Origin: Acetobacteraceae bacterium | GTDB lineage: Bacteria; Pseudomonadota; Alphaproteobacteria; Acetobacterales; Acetobacteraceae | DNA: 64,000 bases | Assembly (NCBI GenBank): GCA_027482245.1 | Contig: JAIXWG010000034.1 | Coordinates: 105,289-169,288 of the forward strand | Reading direction: 5' to 3' | Shown here: positions 16,778-25,976 of the stretch, piece after piece | Numbering within the stretch: position 1 is the stretch's first letter | Layout: the number at the start of each line of letters is the position of its first letter | Program-made: the position numbers and the translations under genes | Notes under the pieces: model-generated | What the model was told of the DNA's origin: nothing | Databases searched by the model: none | The model's input: the letters and a program-made list of their open reading frames with translations, nothing else

Positions 16778-18834
16778 GTCAAGGATCCCGATCGCAGGGG
16801 TACCAACGTCTGGAGGTATTTGCGCCACCGCCGCGCATGCAGCAGCATGTTGCAGAGCGTCAGCGCGTAGCGCCATTCCGAGCTGCCGATACGCACGAGG
16901 GACTGGCGCTCGAAATGAATGAGAGTGACGCGCGGATCATACCAGATCCGGTGGCCTGCCTCGATGAGGCGGTGACAGAGATCGGCATCCTCGAAATCTC
17001 CGATCACATAATCCTCCGACAGACCGCCCAGTGCGGCGTAAAGGTCGCGGCCGACCATCAGGCAGGCACCGGTCACGGCTGGCACCTGGCGCGGCAGGGT
17101 GGTGCGGTCGCGCTCGGCGGCCTCGCCCTTGAGTGGATGGTCGCAGATCCATGCCTCCAGGTTTGGCTCTGGTTGGAAAGCCATGCCGACATGCTGAAGG
17201 GTCCCGTCGTCGAAGATCAGGCGGCAGCCCAGAGCGCCGCAATGCGGCAGCTCCTGGTGGCTGGCGACCAGATGGTCGAGCCAACCGGGCGCCAGTGGCA
17301 GCACATCGGAGTTGAGCAGCAGCAGCCGTTCGCCGCGCGCGGCGCGCGCGCCGGCATTGGTGGCTCCCGAATAGCCGAGGTTGCGTGACAGGCGCAGCAT
17401 GCGCAGCGGCACGCCGTAGACGCGGAAGGCGACCTCCGCCAGCTTCATGGCCTCCGCCGCGCGCTCCGGATCGTCCAGGACGTAGATCAGTTCCGCCTGG
17501 GCCAGCAGCCCCGGGTCGTTCGAGAAGAGAGCGCATTGCAGGAGGATCCAGTCCATCCGGCCGTAGAGTGGCACGACGAGCGAGACACCCGGCCGTGCGG
17601 GCGGTGTGCCCAGCACCACCTCATTCACGTTGACCGGAGCCTGCTTGGCCATCGCCCAGCAGGCCTCGATCGCCGGCAGGATCTGCTCGCGCAGCAGTGC
17701 CGGCGCGCCATCCGCGGCTGGATCCAAGCGAGAGAGGATGGCCTTGATCGCTTCGCGGGGCTCCAGCAGAAGCCGACCGGGCATGGGGCGCTCGATCACG
17801 CTGCCATCGGCCAGGCGCAGTTCCAGCGCGCCGCTCGCTGTAGCGGCGCCCGCACCTGGTACGAAGGCCGCCAGGCCCGTCCGCCCGATGCGGGTGGTGG
17901 GCGCCAGCTTCGGTGGCGCGAGGCTGGCATGGCGCACGCCATCCTCCAGCACCGTGAGGCCGGTGATAGCAAGGCCGGCGCTCGGCGCAGTGGCGAAGAC
18001 CATGGCGCCGACCCCGGTGATGCAGAAGGTAGTCTCGACCGCCGTGGTGCCGATCGCGACGGGCTCGGCCCGGCGCCGGCGCAGCAAGGGACGCACCACC
18101 CGGTGCCAGGTCAGGCGCGCGGCCCGGCGCAGGAAGCTGGCTAGGCGGGGCCGCGCGCCAATCCAGTTCAACGCGACGCGGCTGACGCGCCAAGCCGTGC
18201 TTTCCTCAATGGTGCGGCGGCGCGCGGCTTCCGCAGCAAGGCTCGCCTCCGTCCGGGCCACGCTGCGCTGTAGCTGCTCCGTCTCGCGCGCCGCCGTGCG
18301 ACGCTGCGTGTCCAACTCCAAGCGCGCGGCTAGGCGCTCGCCCAGGGCCTCGAACAGGGCGCTGGCGGCCTCCGCTTGCGCCAGATCACGCGCCTGCGAC
18401 AGAAGGTAGGCGAGCGCACCGGCTCCCAGCCCCCGTGGGGCCGAGATGCGCATACCCTGGCCGAAGGCAAGCAGCAGCGAATCCCGCCCTGCTGCTGGTG
18501 CCAGGGGGCCAAGTGGCCCCATCTCAAGCAGGAGCCCCGGTGCAGAGGCGAGGCTGGGGTCCAGACCTGGTCCCAGGATGCGCAAGGGAAGGGCACCTTC
18601 CGCTTCGCGCAGTCCGGCACCGCGCAGCGCCTCGGCGACCGCAGGCGCCCCTGCCTCGTCCAGCGCTGCCGTGCCCAGGGCAGCGGCAAGCCACGCCAGG
18701 AAGGGGTAGACCAAGATGAGATCCGGCTGCAGCGGGAAGCCGGGAGAGTGCCGCGCGGCATCCGCCAGCGCTTGCGACCACCAACGCGTCATGTCCGGCA
18801 TCGTCGCGGAACCCGCGCCTGCTTCGATGCTCAT
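16774..18834 (-). CDS. Multidomain glycosyltransferase family 2 protein
   Basis: A protein of about 686 residues (start taken at ATG 18834; ATG 18867 also possible). The N-terminal 160 residues are a leucine/alanine-rich region of unknown fold, followed by a coiled coil (about 160-215), a basic stretch (ARLTWHRVVRPLLRRRRAEP) and an unknown beta-rich domain. The C-terminal 280 residues are a GT-A domain: PGVSLVVPLYGRMDW, LNSDVLPLAPGWLDHL (DxD-like), TGACLMVGRDLYAALGGLSE and FEDADLCHRLIEAGHRIWYD. It is coupled to the following GT4 gene. The layout resembles large polysaccharide glycosyltransferases. Confidence 0.86.
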   Translation of the reverse strand: MSIEAGAGSATMPDMTRWWSQALADAARHSPGFPLQPDLILVYPFLAWLAAALGTAALDEAGAPAVAEALRGAGLREAEGALPLRILGPGLDPSLASAPGLLLEMGPLGPLAPAAGRDSLLLAFGQGMRISAPRGLGAGALAYLLSQARDLAQAEAASALFEALGERLAARLELDTQRRTAARETEQLQRSVARTEASLAAEAARRRTIEESTAWRVSRVALNWIGARPRLASFLRRAARLTWHRVVRPLLRRRRAEPVAIGTTAVETTFCITGVGAMVFATAPSAGLAITGLTVLEDGVRHASLAPPKLAPTTRIGRTGLAAFVPGAGAATASGALELRLADGSVIERPMPGRLLLEPREAIKAILSRLDPAADGAPALLREQILPAIEACWAMAKQAPVNVNEVVLGTPPARPGVSLVVPLYGRMDWILLQCALFSNDPGLLAQAELIYVLDDPERAAEAMKLAEVAFRVYGVPLRMLRLSRNLGYSGATNAGARAARGERLLLLNSDVLPLAPGWLDHLVASHQELPHCGALGCRLIFDDGTLQHVGMAFQPEPNLEAWICDHPLKGEAAERDRTTLPRQVPAVTGACLMVGRDLYAALGGLSEDYVIGDFEDADLCHRLIEAGHRIWYDPRVTLIHFERQSLVRIGSSEWRYALTLCNMLLHARRWRKYLQTLVPLRSGSLT

Positions 18835-19214
18835 GCGTGCGTCAGGCCTGCACATGACCGACATCAACCGACATTCTCATCATGGCCGGCCGAATCTGGC
18901 ATGCGGGAGAGGGGTGTACGCATGTGATGGAGTGGGCATTGGCGCAGTGAACGCAGGGCATATGACGAACTTGTCCGAGGGGCCGACATTCAGGGTTCCC
19001 TATTCGCTGGAGGTCCGAGGGTGGATGACGGCGTTGATCAGAGTAGGTCGAGCGCGACAGGCTCTCTCGCGAGAGATCGCACCCACGGCGAAGATGAAGC
19101 TCCGGCTTGAGAACCATCGTCCGAGTCAGGAGCGCGACATCCTGACGAAGCCTCCAGCGTCCGGCGCTGCACGCGCCACGCCGCGTCGCTCGGCACCTAA
19201 TGCGTTCTCCATAG
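18835..19214. other. Intergenic stretch without a recognisable gene
   Basis: About 380 bp upstream of the glycosyltransferase operon and before the IS256 remnant. Short frames only, none with family-like sequence. It presumably carries the promoter of the GT2-GT4 pair. Confidence 0.4.
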
Positions 19215-19432
19215 GCACACCGAGCTGCAGGCCTCGAACCCGACCGATCGCCCTGACGACGAGATTGAGCGCTGCGCGGCGGCCGTCGGCATCTTCGCGA
19301 GCGAAGCCACCATGATCCGCCTCGTTGGCGCCTTTCTCCTCGAGACGTCGGACGAACGGGCTACCCAACGCGCCCGCCCCGTCGCCCTGGCAGCCATCAG
19401 CCCCATAGCCTCCCCCCAGGCTGTCAGCGTAG
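19215..19432 (+). pseudogene. IS256-family transposase, C-terminal remnant
   Basis: A forward-frame segment with MIRLVGAFLLETSDERATQR followed by ARPVALAAISPIA matches the conserved C-terminus of IS256 (Mutator-type) transposases (LVGA-LLEQNDEWAVQR-RYM-LE-I-P). An upstream piece (PDDEIERCAAAVGIFASEA) precedes it in the same frame. The rest of the transposase is missing. It abuts the 3' end of the AapJ-like gene and marks one edge of the 19.4-33.4 kb cluster. Confidence 0.72.
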
Positions 19433-20551
19433 CGGCGGCGCGTATTGCAGGCCGCCCTGGTTCCACAGCAGGTTCAGCCCGCGCTGGATGCCGAGCGGGC
19501 CTATATTCCGCTCCCAGACCTCCCGGTAATTGCCGACCTGGCGGATGACACGGGCTCCCCAATCCGCATCCAGGCCGAGCAGTTCCCCCGAACGACCAAC
19601 ACGGCCGAACAGATGCTGTACGTCGCTGCTGGCGCTTGCGAGGCTGGTGGCCGCACCGCCTTGCAATTCTGCGACGGCGCTGCTGTCTAGTCCGAGCTCT
19701 TCCGCGGTAAGCATCAGGAAGTGCGTCCACCGCGCGACCCTGAACAGGCGCTGTGCATCCTCGCGCACAGCCGGTCCGAGCGGCTCCTTGGAGATAACCT
19801 CGAACAGCACCGCATAGCGCGACTCGCCCGAACCTTGCTGCGCCACGAAGCCGGCGAGCGACGCCGTGTCGCTGGTCATGGCATCGCATTGCTGGCCTAG
19901 GAAGGCGGCGCGCACGGCATCGGAACTAGCCGCCGGAACGGCGGTAATCCGCAACCGCGTGCTGCGCACGTAGTCGGCCAGATTTCGCTCGGAGGTGGTG
20001 CCCGCCTCAACGCAGACCGTCGCGCCGTCGAGCTGCTGTACGCGGGCCACGCCACGGTCACGCCGGACCAGGAAGCCCTGGCCGTCATAGTAGGTCACGG
20101 CGGCAAAGATCGCGCCCTCCCCGGCATCGCGTTCCAGCGTCCAAGTGGTGTTGCGCGCCAGGATGTCGACATCGCCAGCCCGGAGCCGCTCGAAACGCTC
20201 CGCGGCCGGCATCGGCACAAACCGGACCTTGCCCGCATCCCCTAGAATCGCCGAGGCCAGCGCGCGGCAGTAGTCGACGTCCAGCCCGCGCCACACGCCA
20301 CGTCCCTCTCGAACCGCGAAGCCCGGCGTTGCCGGAGAGACGCCACACAGCAAGTGGCCGCGCGCCCGGATGGCATCCAGCGCATCGGGCGCTGCGGCCC
20401 TTTCTGACGCCGGCCGGCCGGCCGCCGCGGTGCCAGACTGTGCCACCAGCGATTGCGCCGCTGCGACGCCTTGCGGTCCCGCGACTAGCGCCGTCAGCGC
20501 CAAAGCCGCGGCGATGCGGCGAGCCGCCTTCATCTGTCGTGTTTCACTCAT
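19424..20551 (-). CDS. AapJ/BztA-like amino-acid-type substrate-binding protein
   Basis: A 375-residue periplasmic binding protein of the general amino-acid (AapJ/BztA) type. After a signal region (AARRIAAALALTALVAGPQG) come LDAIRARGHLLCGVSPATPG, FERLRAGDVDILARNTTWTL and the C-terminal landmark NLLWNQGGLQYAPPLR, all hallmarks of the family. The ATG at 20551 overlaps the stop of the upstream gene (ATGA). No AapQ, AapM or AapP homologue lies nearby. It is the last gene of a reverse-strand set with a carbonic-anhydrase-like protein, so a sensory or scaffold role is possible. Family identity is clear, function here is not. Confidence 0.85.
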   Translation of the reverse strand: MSETRQMKAARRIAAALALTALVAGPQGVAAAQSLVAQSGTAAAGRPASERAAAPDALDAIRARGHLLCGVSPATPGFAVREGRGVWRGLDVDYCRALASAILGDAGKVRFVPMPAAERFERLRAGDVDILARNTTWTLERDAGEGAIFAAVTYYDGQGFLVRRDRGVARVQQLDGATVCVEAGTTSERNLADYVRSTRLRITAVPAASSDAVRAAFLGQQCDAMTSDTASLAGFVAQQGSGESRYAVLFEVISKEPLGPAVREDAQRLFRVARWTHFLMLTAEELGLDSSAVAELQGGAATSLASASSDVQHLFGRVGRSGELLGLDADWGARVIRQVGNYREVWERNIGPLGIQRGLNLLWNQGGLQYAPPLR

Positions 20552-20973
20552 CGGCTTACTTCCCATTCCTCGCTCTGGATGCGCTTCGATTCAGTAGGCG
20601 GCCCGCCGCGCGCGGCTGCGCGTGCGATCATTCGCATGAAGCCAAGCAGCGGGCGGTTGTCCGTCAAGCTGTACATGAAGGCGTTCTCTGCGAAGGCGTC
20701 GCGCAGGTAGTGACCGCTCGGCGCCGGGCATCCGGGATAGGTCAGCCGCACGAACTGCACGAGCGTGAGCGAGCGCACGAAGTGAACGCCCACCAGCTCG
20801 CGCAGCGAGATGACCGTCTCCATCTCGCGCTCGACATGGAAAAAGAGGTTCGCGGCGGTGAACCACACGCCCTGGCGGAGGATGCACAGGCGGTCCGGGT
20901 AGAGGAGCAGCAACCCGCCGAGCCCACTCAATGCCCCGAGGCAGACTGCCGCTTCTTCCAGTTTTGCCTTCAT
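20548..20973 (-). CDS. Small membrane-anchored protein of unknown function
   Basis: A 141-residue protein starting MKAKLEEAAVCLGALSGLGG, with one hydrophobic segment (about 9-26) and then a mostly helical soluble part containing FFHVEREMETVISLRELVG, YPGCPAPSGHYLRDAFAENA and RPLLGFMRMIARAAARG. I recognise no family. The ATG at 20973 is four bases after the stop of the carbonic-anhydrase-like gene, and its own stop overlaps the AapJ-like start, so it is firmly inside the operon. The longer open frame upstream of 20973 overlaps that gene and is not credible. Confidence 0.65.
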   Translation of the reverse strand: MKAKLEEAAVCLGALSGLGGLLLLYPDRLCILRQGVWFTAANLFFHVEREMETVISLRELVGVHFVRSLTLVQFVRLTYPGCPAPSGHYLRDAFAENAFMYSLTDNRPLLGFMRMIARAAARGGPPTESKRIQSEEWEVSR

Positions 20974-20977
20974 GCCA

Positions 20978-21952
20978 CTACGCCGCGCGTTCCGCCATGC
21001 GGCGGAGCCAAGCCGTGGAGCGCAGTGGCCAGACGCCTTCGGGCCGTGCGGCAAGACCTTCGGCATCGGCGATGCGGGCGACGCGCTGCCGGGCTTCGCC
21101 GGTCGTGACGCGCTGCCCGACGAGGCGGCGGTAGAGCTGCGCCGCTTGCAGCACGTCCTGTTTCGCAATGCGGCCCTGGCGATCCTGGCGGGAACGTAGG
21201 AAGGCCGCGGTGTCCCGCGCCGCGCTGCGCGCCGTGGGTCCCCCCGCGGAGCGTGCCACCGATTCCAGCATCTGCTGCGCCTGCTCTGCCGTCAGCCCGT
21301 ATTCCGTAACGCCGCGCGTCAGCAGGGCGAGGTCGGCCTCGGGATCCACGGCGTCGGCGGAAGCGCGCAGCCGGGCAAGTTCCGTGAAGCCGGCTGGGTC
21401 GCGCGGGGCGGCACCGCGCTCTGTCGGCTGCAGTGAGGCCCCGACGTCGAGTGAGCCCATCGCTGCCGCGCGCGCGGCTGGGACGACCGCCTCGGCACGG
21501 AAGCCGCCCGGGGCGCAGGCAGCGCAGGGCAGTACGCGAACCGTGCCGTCAAGCTCCATCAGCTTGATTTCGACCAGCAAGTCGGGATGGCGCGCGCGCA
21601 CAGCCTCGGCCGCGCGGTTCAGCACCTCGGTATGGACGCGCAACTCCTCCGCCGGGTCGACCGAGAGGCGCCGACCGGCCCAGCGGTTCACCGCCCCGCA
21701 ATCGCGGTGATTGAGGAACGTGACCTTCCGGATGCCGTGAAGTTGGCGCGATGCGGCCAGGTTCTCGAACAAAGCCTGCGTCCAGGCGGGGTTCGCATCC
21801 CCGAGCGCGGCCAAGCCCGCGCCGGCGATGCGCATCTCGCTATAGCGGTCGGTCTGGCCGAGTGCGGCAAAGTAGAAGGTGGTGTCATCGGTCAGCCGCG
21901 GATCGATGCAGGAGACCACGAAGGTGTCGGCGATGCGCTGCGGCTCGGTCAT
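20978..21952 (-). CDS. Beta-carbonic-anhydrase-like protein with extra C-terminal domain
   Basis: A 324-residue protein. Residues 1-165 resemble a beta-class carbonic anhydrase: C15-I-D17-P-R19 (the CxDxR zinc/dyad motif) and H82-R-D-C85 (HxxC), i.e. all zinc ligands plus the Asp-Arg dyad. The usual CSDSR serine and the RNAGN motif are replaced (IDPR, RIAGAG). A CAAC pair (about 143-146) is unusual. Residues 209-320 form a second domain also found as a stand-alone protein at 25977-26408. No signal peptide is visible. Catalysis of CO2 hydration is possible but unproven. It heads the set 20551-21952. Confidence 0.75.
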   Translation of the reverse strand: MTEPQRIADTFVVSCIDPRLTDDTTFYFAALGQTDRYSEMRIAGAGLAALGDANPAWTQALFENLAASRQLHGIRKVTFLNHRDCGAVNRWAGRRLSVDPAEELRVHTEVLNRAAEAVRARHPDLLVEIKLMELDGTVRVLPCAACAPGGFRAEAVVPAARAAAMGSLDVGASLQPTERGAAPRDPAGFTELARLRASADAVDPEADLALLTRGVTEYGLTAEQAQQMLESVARSAGGPTARSAARDTAAFLRSRQDRQGRIAKQDVLQAAQLYRRLVGQRVTTGEARQRVARIADAEGLAARPEGVWPLRSTAWLRRMAERAA

Positions 21953-21965
21953 GGGAAATCCCGCA

Positions 21966-22376
21966 TTATTTCACCTTCTCGACGTGCGAGACGCCGGCCA
22001 GGCGGTGGTGGATATGCGAGTAGGAGAGACCGGCCGCATAAAGCAGCGCGAGGCCGCTCAGCAGTACGATCACGATGCCCGAGCCGTTCCAGCCGCCGGG
22101 CCCAGTGCTGGGCGAAACGGCCATCCAGCTTCCGAACAGGAGCGCGACGATCAGCAGGATGCCCCGCCATTTCAGCACGCCGAGGACATTCGTGATGACG
22201 AAGCCGTGGATGCCGAGCAGCGCCGTTCCGACGGAGAATTTGGTCCAGAAGCCGGCGCCGCCGTTCAGCGCCCAGTGCCAGAAGGAGTGGCCTGACGGAT
22301 TATAGGCGGCGAAGACGATGAAGAAGCCGAACAACACCCGCGCGAGCAGGGAGGTCCAGTCGAAGCGCGCCGTCAT
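21966..22376 (-). CDS. Four-helix membrane protein, DUF6524-like
   Basis: A 136-residue integral membrane protein with about four hydrophobic helices. The opening LLARVLFGFFIVFAAYNPSG followed by HSFWHWAL is like the DUF6524 family (YNPTGYSYFHW), whose function is unknown. The C-terminus is short and polar (HHRLAGVSHVEKVK). Its start overlaps the stop of the upstream COG4223-like gene by 4 bp and it is 13 bp before the carbonic-anhydrase-like gene, so it belongs to the same transcript. Confidence 0.68.
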   Translation of the reverse strand: MTARFDWTSLLARVLFGFFIVFAAYNPSGHSFWHWALNGGAGFWTKFSVGTALLGIHGFVITNVLGVLKWRGILLIVALLFGSWMAVSPSTGPGGWNGSGIVIVLLSGLALLYAAGLSYSHIHHRLAGVSHVEKVK

Positions 22377-23008
22377 CGTGCCACCGTGAGACGCGCAGCA
22401 ACCAGCGCCATCAGGGTGGCCGCGGCGGCATCCGCGCTCAGCCGGTCCTGCGCCGCGGCGCGCCAGGGCGCCAAGGCTGCCGCCGGCGCGCCATCGAGCG
22501 TGGAGATTACGGCCTCCGCGCGGGCGAGATCGCCTTCCGCCAGTCTTGCCGACGCTGTCCGCGTGGCGGCCAACGTAGGCGTTGCGCTACTGCCCAGGCT
22601 GGCGCCGAGGCGCATCGTTGTCGCGGCAAGCCGGGCGATCATCCCGCCGCCCTCCAGCCCCGCCTCTGCCATGATCGCCAGGTCGGCAGCCGCAGCGAAG
22701 TCTCCGGCCAGCATCGGCCGTGTGGGCGTGCCGCGTGCAGCGATGGCGCGCATGCCGTCAAGCGCTGCCGTGAGCTCCGCATCACCCTCCGCAAGCCGCA
22801 GTGCGACGCCGAGAGGCCGTGCGAAGGGTTGCGGCCGGGCCAGATGAGGCAGCAGCATCTCCACACCGAGCAGCGGCAGCGCCCTGGATAGGCCCGCAGA
22901 CTGCGCCGAGGCTGGCGGCGTGGTGCCGGCCGACTCGGCCTGCGCTGGGGCACGCGTGCCGAGCGGGATGGCGAGCAGGGCGGAGGCCAGGGCCAGTTCG
23001 CGGCGCAT
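22373..23008 (-). CDS. Secreted COG4223/Mic60-like C-terminal domain protein
   Basis: A 211-residue protein with a signal peptide (MRRELALASALLAIPLGTRA, cleavage near APAQA). The body resembles the C-terminal domain of alphaproteobacterial COG4223 (mitofilin/Mic60-like) proteins: GTPTRPMLAGDFAAAADLAI, then ASARLAEGDLARAEAVISTL and AAALAPWRAAAQDRLSADAA. It lacks the membrane anchor and coiled coil of full-length members; a second, anchored copy is encoded at 28453-29433. It may organise envelope complexes. It is coupled to both neighbours (1-bp overlap upstream, 4-bp overlap downstream). Confidence 0.65.
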   Translation of the reverse strand: MRRELALASALLAIPLGTRAPAQAESAGTTPPASAQSAGLSRALPLLGVEMLLPHLARPQPFARPLGVALRLAEGDAELTAALDGMRAIAARGTPTRPMLAGDFAAAADLAIMAEAGLEGGGMIARLAATTMRLGASLGSSATPTLAATRTASARLAEGDLARAEAVISTLDGAPAAALAPWRAAAQDRLSADAAAATLMALVAARLTVAR

Positions 23009-24045
23009 CAGCGTCCCGCTCCAGGCGTGATGCAGCCGCCTTCGGCCGGACGCAGTGCGGCGAGGCGTTGGGCGAGCGCGGCCGCAGCCGCTGCCCCAGC
23101 CCGTTCGGCGATGCGGCGCTCGGCAGCGCCGAGCGCGAGCAACGCCTGTGCCTCGAACTCGTTGCGGTTCAGCGCCGCATCGACGCGGTTCAGCCCCCAG
23201 TCGATCGCCCAGGAGACACCAACGCCGCCCGCGGCGCCGAGCGCGACGCCGGGCACGCCGCCGAGCGCATAGCCGAAGGCGCCGGCGGTTGCGACGATCG
23301 ATCCTGCCTCGCTCATGCGTACCACGGCTGCGCCGACCCGCGCCGCCATCGGCCGCATCGAGCGGAGGAACACCGCGGCCGTGTCTGCCGGCTCACCAGC
23401 GAGCACCGCGAGTTCGTCCCGCGGCGCCATCGCGGCCAGCGCCGGCCCGAGAGGCTGTGCGGAAGCGACCAGGTTGAGCCGCAGCGCTGTGGTGGTGCCC
23501 AGCGCAGCGGGCGGCGTCGCCGCAAGTTCGGCCGCTGCCTCCCGCAACGCTTCGCGCCAGGCATCGTCTAGAACCGCGGCGGTGTGGGCGAGATCGGCCG
23601 TGAGCGCGTCTGCCATCTGGGGGGACAGCACGCGGCGACGAAACTCCTCGCGCACCGGCTGGGCCATCTCTGCCAATACGCGCTCGGACAGCGCGGCGGC
23701 GCCCTCGCCTTCATGTGCCGAGGCGGCGAGGCCGCGCAGCAGCCTGCCAAGTACGCGGTAGGAGGTGATGTAGGATTGCACCCAGTCATAGGCCCAGGCG
23801 CCGAAGGCCGGCACCTGTTCACGCGCCTCGGCAAACCGCGCGGCGGCGGCATCGGCCATCAGCCGCTCCGCCATGGCGCTCAGCCTCTCAGCCTCCTCGG
23901 CCAGCACTGCCTCAAGATGGGCGAGCCGTGCTGGCTCCACCACGCGCAGCTCGCACGCACCGGCGGGAGCCACCACGGCGAACACCGTCTCCCTCGCCGG
24001 GCGATCCGCGGGCAGCGCGACGGCAAGGGCTGCGGCGCCAAACAT
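23008..24045 (-). CDS. Unknown envelope protein with glycine-rich hydrophobic segment
   Basis: About 345 residues from the ATG at 24045. That start truncates a much better N-terminal anchor (RLRRFLALSTVVTSIAMFGA), so a non-ATG start slightly upstream (a CTG near 24081) is plausible; the divergent gene starts at 24154. The body is helical, with YDWVQSYITSYRVLGRLLRG, long Ala/Glu helices, and near residue 250 a glycine-rich hydrophobic hairpin (AFGYALGGVPGVALGAAGGV). I recognise no family. It begins the reverse-strand set that runs to the AapJ-like gene. Confidence 0.6.
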   Translation of the reverse strand: MFGAAALAVALPADRPARETVFAVVAPAGACELRVVEPARLAHLEAVLAEEAERLSAMAERLMADAAAARFAEAREQVPAFGAWAYDWVQSYITSYRVLGRLLRGLAASAHEGEGAAALSERVLAEMAQPVREEFRRRVLSPQMADALTADLAHTAAVLDDAWREALREAAAELAATPPAALGTTTALRLNLVASAQPLGPALAAMAPRDELAVLAGEPADTAAVFLRSMRPMAARVGAAVVRMSEAGSIVATAGAFGYALGGVPGVALGAAGGVGVSWAIDWGLNRVDAALNRNEFEAQALLALGAAERRIAERAGAAAAAALAQRLAALRPAEGGCITPGAGR

Positions 24046-24153
24046 CGCAATGCTGGTGACGACGGTCGACAGCGCAAGAAATCGCCGCAGCCGGGAGGCG
24101 CGGCCGGCGCGGGACTGGTCTATATCGGGACGCGACGATACGAGGAAGGCGGC

Positions 24154-24768
24154 ATGGACGTGGGCGAGCTGATGGGGTGGATGTTCGATGCCGCGGCGAT
24201 CGGCGTCGCGGTGGCTATCGTACTGGCGGCGATGAGGCTTGGCACCCTGCAATACACGCTGCTGGCCCCGCATGACGCCGAAGGCGTGCCGCTGCTGTCC
24301 TCGCTTGCCTTCGCCAGCGGCCTTACTGCAGCCGTCGCGTTCGTACTCGCCGCGCCGCATGCAGCGGAGTTCTCGCTGCATCGGATCTTCGCTGAGAATT
24401 CCAGTTGGAACGTCGCGCTCGGCGAGTTCCTCGCTCGCCACGCCCTGCCCGGCCTCGCCACGTTGGCCGGGGCAGGGCAGGCGCTGATTGGCGCAGGCGG
24501 CGCGGCGCCCGTGGCGGCGGTCTGGCTTGCCGCGCTGGCCACCATGGCCGGGCTGCTCGTCTGCCTGCGCAGCTGGCGCGGCAGGCCTCGCTGGCGGGCG
24601 GTGATGAGCTTCGTGCTGCTTGCGGCCTGGACCGCGCTGATCGCTCACTACGCCATCCACTTGGCGGCCTGGGGTCTTATGCAACTCGGCTTCTGGGCCT
24701 TCCTGCTGCTGCTGCTGGCCTTCCAGCGCTGGCGCTACCGGCCGAGTCGTCACGCCGCGCACGGCTGA
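24154..24768 (+). CDS. Multi-pass membrane protein of unknown function
   Basis: A 204-residue protein with about five or six hydrophobic helices (for instance WMFDAAAIGVAVAIVLAAM, GLTAAVAFVLAA, VAAVWLAALATMAGLLVCL, MQLGFWAFLLLLLAFQ) and a basic C-terminus. GAGGAAGG lies just before the ATG. It is the only forward gene inside the 19.4-30.2 kb cluster and separates two reverse-strand blocks. No family recognised. Confidence 0.7.
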   Translation: MDVGELMGWMFDAAAIGVAVAIVLAAMRLGTLQYTLLAPHDAEGVPLLSSLAFASGLTAAVAFVLAAPHAAEFSLHRIFAENSSWNVALGEFLARHALPGLATLAGAGQALIGAGGAAPVAAVWLAALATMAGLLVCLRSWRGRPRWRAVMSFVLLAAWTALIAHYAIHLAAWGLMQLGFWAFLLLLLAFQRWRYRPSRHAAHG

Positions 24769-24827
24769 ACCAGTCCTGCCGGAAGGGCGCGTTACCTTCA
24801 TGGGCGGCGGCGTGCTGCGTCCCGGCA

Positions 24828-25628
24828 TCACTGGACCTGCATCAACTCAAGGAAGGGCCGGGCGGACAGCAGCGGTGGATCGCCCACGAAGGGATGTGCG
24901 AGCTTCACGGCCACGAGCAGCACCCCGCCGACAATAACCGCGGTCACCGCCCCCATCGTGTAGTGCAGCCCGTGGTTCGGACCGCCGAAGAACCATTGAA
25001 AGACAATGACGGCGACCGAGACGACCATAACGAGAGCCCAAATCAGCACCGACAATGTGCGGGAGGTGACGGACAGCCGGCCGATTCGCGCCTCCGCCGC
25101 CTGGGCAATCCACTGCGCGACGTTCTGCCCCAGAGCGGCCTGCGCCTGCGTTGCAGGCTCTGCATCCAGGAACACGCGCGCCAGGTGCTGGAAGGCGATA
25201 TCGGAGCCGGTGGATGGAATGCCCGCCTGGAGGAACGGCCAGTCAGCAGAGACGATATCGGCGGCGTAGCTGCGGATCGCTCCCCGCATGTCGCTGCGCA
25301 GCCCGGCCTGCGCCGGCGTGCTGTAGGTATCGACACTGAGCGCCAGCATGTAGAGCGCGCCCGCTTCTTTCTGAAGCGTGTCGCGTGCGGTCTCATAGAT
25401 GTTCCAGGCGCCCACCAGCGTCAGGGCTGCCACCGCCGCGTAGATCTCCACGACGAAGCCGAACTTCACCGACGCCATGAAGGCGTTCTGAGTGAAGTCC
25501 TGCTGCGTGAAAACGGCGAAGACGATGCTGCCGAGCCCGATCGCGATCAGGACCGGGACACCCACGGCGAGGATGGCGGCCAGCGACGTCGGCAAGCCGG
25601 CGAGCGCAAGGGTCACCGAGGTGTCCAT
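24828..25628 (-). CDS. DUF4239 (bestrophin-like) membrane protein
   Basis: A 266-residue membrane protein with two N-terminal and two C-terminal hydrophobic helices around a soluble helical middle. The features FGFVVEIYAAVAALTLVGAW, a helical segment ETARDTLQKEAGALYMLALS, and the ending KLAHPFVGDPPLLSARPF match DUF4239, a bestrophin-like group suspected of ion-channel function. It is convergent with the multi-pass protein gene at 24154 and lies 15 bp downstream of a small secreted-protein gene on the same strand. Confidence 0.78.
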   Translation of the reverse strand: MDTSVTLALAGLPTSLAAILAVGVPVLIAIGLGSIVFAVFTQQDFTQNAFMASVKFGFVVEIYAAVAALTLVGAWNIYETARDTLQKEAGALYMLALSVDTYSTPAQAGLRSDMRGAIRSYAADIVSADWPFLQAGIPSTGSDIAFQHLARVFLDAEPATQAQAALGQNVAQWIAQAAEARIGRLSVTSRTLSVLIWALVMVVSVAVIVFQWFFGGPNHGLHYTMGAVTAVIVGGVLLVAVKLAHPFVGDPPLLSARPFLELMQVQ

Positions 25629-25643
25629 GGGCAGGTAAGCCGG

Positions 25644-25952
25644 TCAGTCAAGTTCGTTGCGATGATGAATATAGTACCAGTGGCCTGTAGCGAGCCCTGA
25701 GACCGCACCGATCGCAGCAGCGAAGGAACCGCCATGGATCAAGGCGGATCCGAGCACGGCGCCGCCGAACATGCCTGCGCCAAGCGCCAATACATGGCCG
25801 GCCGTTAAGCCACCGCGGGCCGGCACCTGTGCGACGGGCTGAACCTGCGCAGCCGGTTGCGTCGGCGCCTGGCCGGGCAGAACCAGCGGCTGGGCACAGG
25901 TGGGACCCGCAACGAGGGCGCCCGCGAGGATGAGGGTCGCGAAGTTGCGCAT
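25644..25952 (-). CDS. Small secreted protein with glycine-zipper helix
   Basis: A 102-residue protein. Start taken at 25952 because AGAGAG lies six bases upstream; ATG 25967 is an alternative. It has a signal peptide (MRNFATLILAGALVAGPTCA), a Pro/Gln/Val linker, and one glycine-rich hydrophobic segment (ALGAGMFGGAVLGSALIHGG) followed by GLATGHWYYIHHR. No family recognised; such glycine zippers often insert in membranes. Confidence 0.6.
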   Translation of the reverse strand: MRNFATLILAGALVAGPTCAQPLVLPGQAPTQPAAQVQPVAQVPARGGLTAGHVLALGAGMFGGAVLGSALIHGGSFAAAIGAVSGLATGHWYYIHHRNELD

Positions 25953-25976
25953 GCCGTACTCTCTCATGAGGATAAC

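Noticed and set aside
24045..24831. N-terminal extension of the unknown envelope protein to 24831
   Set aside because: It would run fully antisense to the convincing multi-pass membrane gene at 24154 and its sequence is low-complexity.
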